Positions 22,142-23,560 of a stretch of DNA of 23,560 nt are shown piece after piece. Position 1 is the first letter of the stretch. Every line of letters begins with the position of its first letter. The stretch comes from a virus. The notes below the pieces were generated by a model that was given only the letters and a program-made list of their open reading frames with translations, was not told where the DNA came from and searched no databases. The position numbers were made by a program, and so were the translations under genes. The DNA lies in IMG/VR virus record IMGVR_UViG_3300047299_000034, positions 1-23,560 of that record; one strand, written 5' to 3'.

Positions 22142-22918
22142 ATGGAAGACAATCAAGACAACAGCTTTAGTTTCATTAATGAAAACTGTAACGAAAGCAA
22201 GATGTTTCGTAATACATACCTTGGCCAGCTAACACTACGTGACACAGTAGACAGCGTATTTCTAAACATGCTAACTCTTTACATGTTAAGCAAGGAGTTT
22301 GAAACAGCACCATTTGCTAAAGACTATGCACAACGTACTTTGGCATTTGGCAACTTCAATGCGCCAAGAATCAGTGGTACTGACTTATACCAAGGCTTAC
22401 ATATTTTGTTAAACCCAACAGGTGGTACCGCCCAACAGCTAAAAGCACATGATCAGAACTTAGTATTAGCCAAACAGCTTCGTGCCAACACTAAATTAGT
22501 AAAGCAGTTCCTAAGTGGAATCGCCAATGGCACACTCGATAGAGTAACGGCCATCAGACTAATGTATAGATTGGAAGGACAGATGGACATTGATGTAAGC
22601 AATTATAAAAGTTTACGTAGATTAATTACTGACTGGGAAAATCTTACTACTCACCAGAGAGAATTGTGCGTCACAAGATTGTTACAATACTATCGTGTAA
22701 GAGGCAAGCGCAGTGAATTTTTACCAGTGCTAGATGTGTTATCAAAAAACAAAGGCTACGAAATTACAGATGCAGGCAATGCTGAACTTGCGGCATTAGG
22801 TGCAGGTGCAATCGCCGGTTCACGTTCAAGTGACAGTTTTTTAAAGAGCGTTGCCAAAGTAGGTGCCGCAGGCTTAACAGGATATGCACTTGGCCGAGCG
22901 ATTGCGTCGGTTAAATGA
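22142..22918 (+). CDS. Late-operon protein with Gly/Ala-rich hydrophobic C-terminus
   Basis: 258 residues. The bulk is helical and charged (KLVKQFLSGIANGTLDR; SLRRLITDWENLTTHQRE). The last 45 residues hold two short Gly/Ala-rich hydrophobic stretches (AELAALGAGAIAGS and KVGAAGLTGYALGRAIAS) spaced like a glycine-zipper helical pair, which could insert into a membrane. No signal peptide is seen. Shine-Dalgarno AAGGA at 22128-22132 supports the start. Its stop overlaps the next ATG. Together with its two upstream neighbours it may form part of a packaged or membrane-acting set; function unknown. Confidence 0.7.
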   Translation: MEDNQDNSFSFINENCNESKMFRNTYLGQLTLRDTVDSVFLNMLTLYMLSKEFETAPFAKDYAQRTLAFGNFNAPRISGTDLYQGLHILLNPTGGTAQQLKAHDQNLVLAKQLRANTKLVKQFLSGIANGTLDRVTAIRLMYRLEGQMDIDVSNYKSLRRLITDWENLTTHQRELCVTRLLQYYRVRGKRSEFLPVLDVLSKNKGYEITDAGNAELAALGAGAIAGSRSSDSFLKSVAKVGAAGLTGYALGRAIASVK

Positions 22919-23346
22919 TGCAAAAAAGAGAAGATAAAAAATCCTGGATGATTCCTGGAGCACATATGGGCGCTGACCCAGAATTCTTTACGGCTTGGAC
23001 TCTGTATGATATTGGCCCAGGCAGTAATGATAGTCGCAGTAATCTGGCCACACTAATGAATATTATTGCTAGTCGCGGTCAACCGTTGCTCGCTGGGGTT
23101 GAATGCATTGATCAGCAAGATGTCACCAATGGGCTATTTGGCGAAAATATCAAAGGCGTGCATCGTGTCTGGTGCTTAAAGTGGATTGCTGAGCGAGTTG
23201 GGCAAATGACAGAAGAAACATTGACCACCGACTCTATTGGTAACACTGCAATCACAGGTCTCTCCGAAACAGCCGCATTAGACGGCAAGCTCATTACGTC
23301 TGGACCAGACACGAACACGTTTTACATACGCCACGATTCTTTCTAA
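22915..23346 (+). CDS. Conserved phage protein of unknown function
   Basis: 143 residues, last gene of the late operon. Two adjacent ATGs open the frame (22915 and 22918); the first overlaps the preceding stop. The sequence is mixed alpha/beta with several Cys and Trp residues (GVECIDQQDV; HRVWCLKWIAERVG) and a Ser/Thr-rich C-terminal third. No motif, membrane segment or repeat is recognised. Its likely terminator is the hairpin at 23419. Confidence 0.75.
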   Translation: MMQKREDKKSWMIPGAHMGADPEFFTAWTLYDIGPGSNDSRSNLATLMNIIASRGQPLLAGVECIDQQDVTNGLFGENIKGVHRVWCLKWIAERVGQMTEETLTTDSIGNTAITGLSETAALDGKLITSGPDTNTFYIRHDSF

Positions 23347-23351
23347 TTGGG

Positions 23352-23358
23352 CTAAATA
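23352..23358 (+). promoter_or_regulatory. Late-promoter-like motif CTAAATA in an intergenic region
   Basis: CTAAATATAACTAT here repeats, base for base, the 14-base sequence before the ATG at 2538, but ATA stands where ATG would be expected. It therefore drives a leader of about 100 nt for the gene at 23463, or a short RNA ending at the terminator at 23448. Confidence 0.6.
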
Positions 23359-23418
23359 TAACTATATAAACAATCGTTGTAATCGACTCATCTAGGCTCA
23401 TTTTTAACTCACAACTTG

Positions 23419-23448
23419 CTTGCAGACTCGAGTTTGCAGGACTTTTTT
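23419..23448 (+). terminator. Rho-independent terminator-like hairpin
   Basis: CTTGCAGACTC (23419-23429) pairs with GAGTTTGCAGG (23430-23440), 11 pairs in all including two G-U; in practice the tip opens as a small loop. Two bases later comes a run of six T (23443-23448). It lies downstream of the late motif at 23352 and upstream of the next gene. Confidence 0.7.
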
Positions 23449-23462
23449 ACGGAATAGCCGAA

Positions 23463-23560
23463 ATGCCAGCCAATGGACCGATTACAGAACAGACCAGCTT
23501 AGAGTTGCACGTAGAATTGTGTGCTGAGCGTTATAAGCGTTTAGAAGAAAAGATTGGATT
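23463..23560 (+). CDS. Start of a phage protein of unknown function (3' end outside window)
   Basis: An open frame from the ATG at 23463 runs off the window. The visible 32 residues begin MPANGPITEQTSLELHVELC and continue A-E-R-Y-K-R-L-E-E-K. A T-S-L-E-x-H-V-x-L-C start followed by a charged, coiled-coil-like helix is, from memory, common in small phage proteins of undefined function. The TTTTTTACGGAATAG stretch before it has only a weak GGAA at 23451-23454 as ribosome binding site, 8 nt before the ATG. Confidence 0.6.
   Translation, partial: MPANGPITEQTSLELHVELCAERYKRLEEKIG

Noticed and set aside
1-23560. tRNA genes, CRISPR arrays, integrase, transposase or attachment sites
   Set aside because: None seen on reading either strand; gaps are too short for most of these, and no cloverleaf or array-like repeat was found. 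A dedicated tRNA search was not run.

Overview
The window is a contiguous piece of a tailed, T4-like (myovirus-type) bacteriophage genome. A large terminase is followed by most of a T4-type recombination and replication set: gp32-like single-strand binding protein, UvsX, a UvsY-like mediator, UvsW, a gp61-like primase and a gp41-like helicase. Around these sit many small conserved phage genes of the kind seen in aquatic T4-like phages. DNA is moderately AT-rich, genes are tightly packed with ATGA or TAATG overlaps, and I saw no tRNA, IS element, CRISPR or integrase. The host cannot be named; an uncultured aquatic T4-like phage is the best inference.

Layout. 1-3404: the end of an acidic, calcium-loop-bearing protein, the terminase, and a late-promoter gene. 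3405-7521: gp32, uvsX, small genes, a cupin-fold protein and a uvsY-like gene, closed by a strong terminator. 7522-7909: a dense control region with two tandem 20-bp repeats, two near-consensus sigma70-type promoters (both with 17-bp spacers), a 50-codon gene and an 8-bp dyad over the second promoter. 7910-10424: an AAA+ ATPase, an HNH protein and an Rnl5-like RNA ligase, ending at a UUCG-loop terminator. 10596-14444: uvsW, a possible clamp-loader subunit, a zinc-finger gene that appears frameshifted, and a 192-residue miniature of the DNA polymerase III alpha active-site region. 14463-16540: late-promoter genes (a dioxygenase-like protein and a virion-type protein) with one minus-strand gene between them. 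16552-19023: primase and helicase. 19024-23346: a late operon driven from a 14-bp palindromic, apparently bidirectional late promoter; it includes a protein with nucleotidyltransferase/ligase motifs. The window ends in a short leader region and the start of another gene.

How it fits together. Two promoter classes are visible. Sigma70-like promoters precede gp32, uvsW, the AAA+ gene and small genes. A (C/A)TAAATA motif, resembling the T4 late promoter TATAAATA, precedes late genes. At several genes of both classes the -10 or late motif ends exactly 5 nt before the ATG and no Shine-Dalgarno is present, which predicts leaderless mRNAs. Two late proteins (19763 and 20950) begin with a short leader ending in L-x-E followed by G or A, the type of site cut by T4-like prohead protease. 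They may be packaged in the capsid and delivered with the DNA; one of them carries the ligase-type motifs.

The observations I rate highest are the miniature DnaE-like protein, the possible capsid-packaged nucleotidyltransferase, the leaderless promoter geometry, the divergent palindromic late promoter, a short late transcription unit near 23352-23448, and the frameshifted zinc-finger gene. All function calls come from reading motifs by eye; no database search was run.
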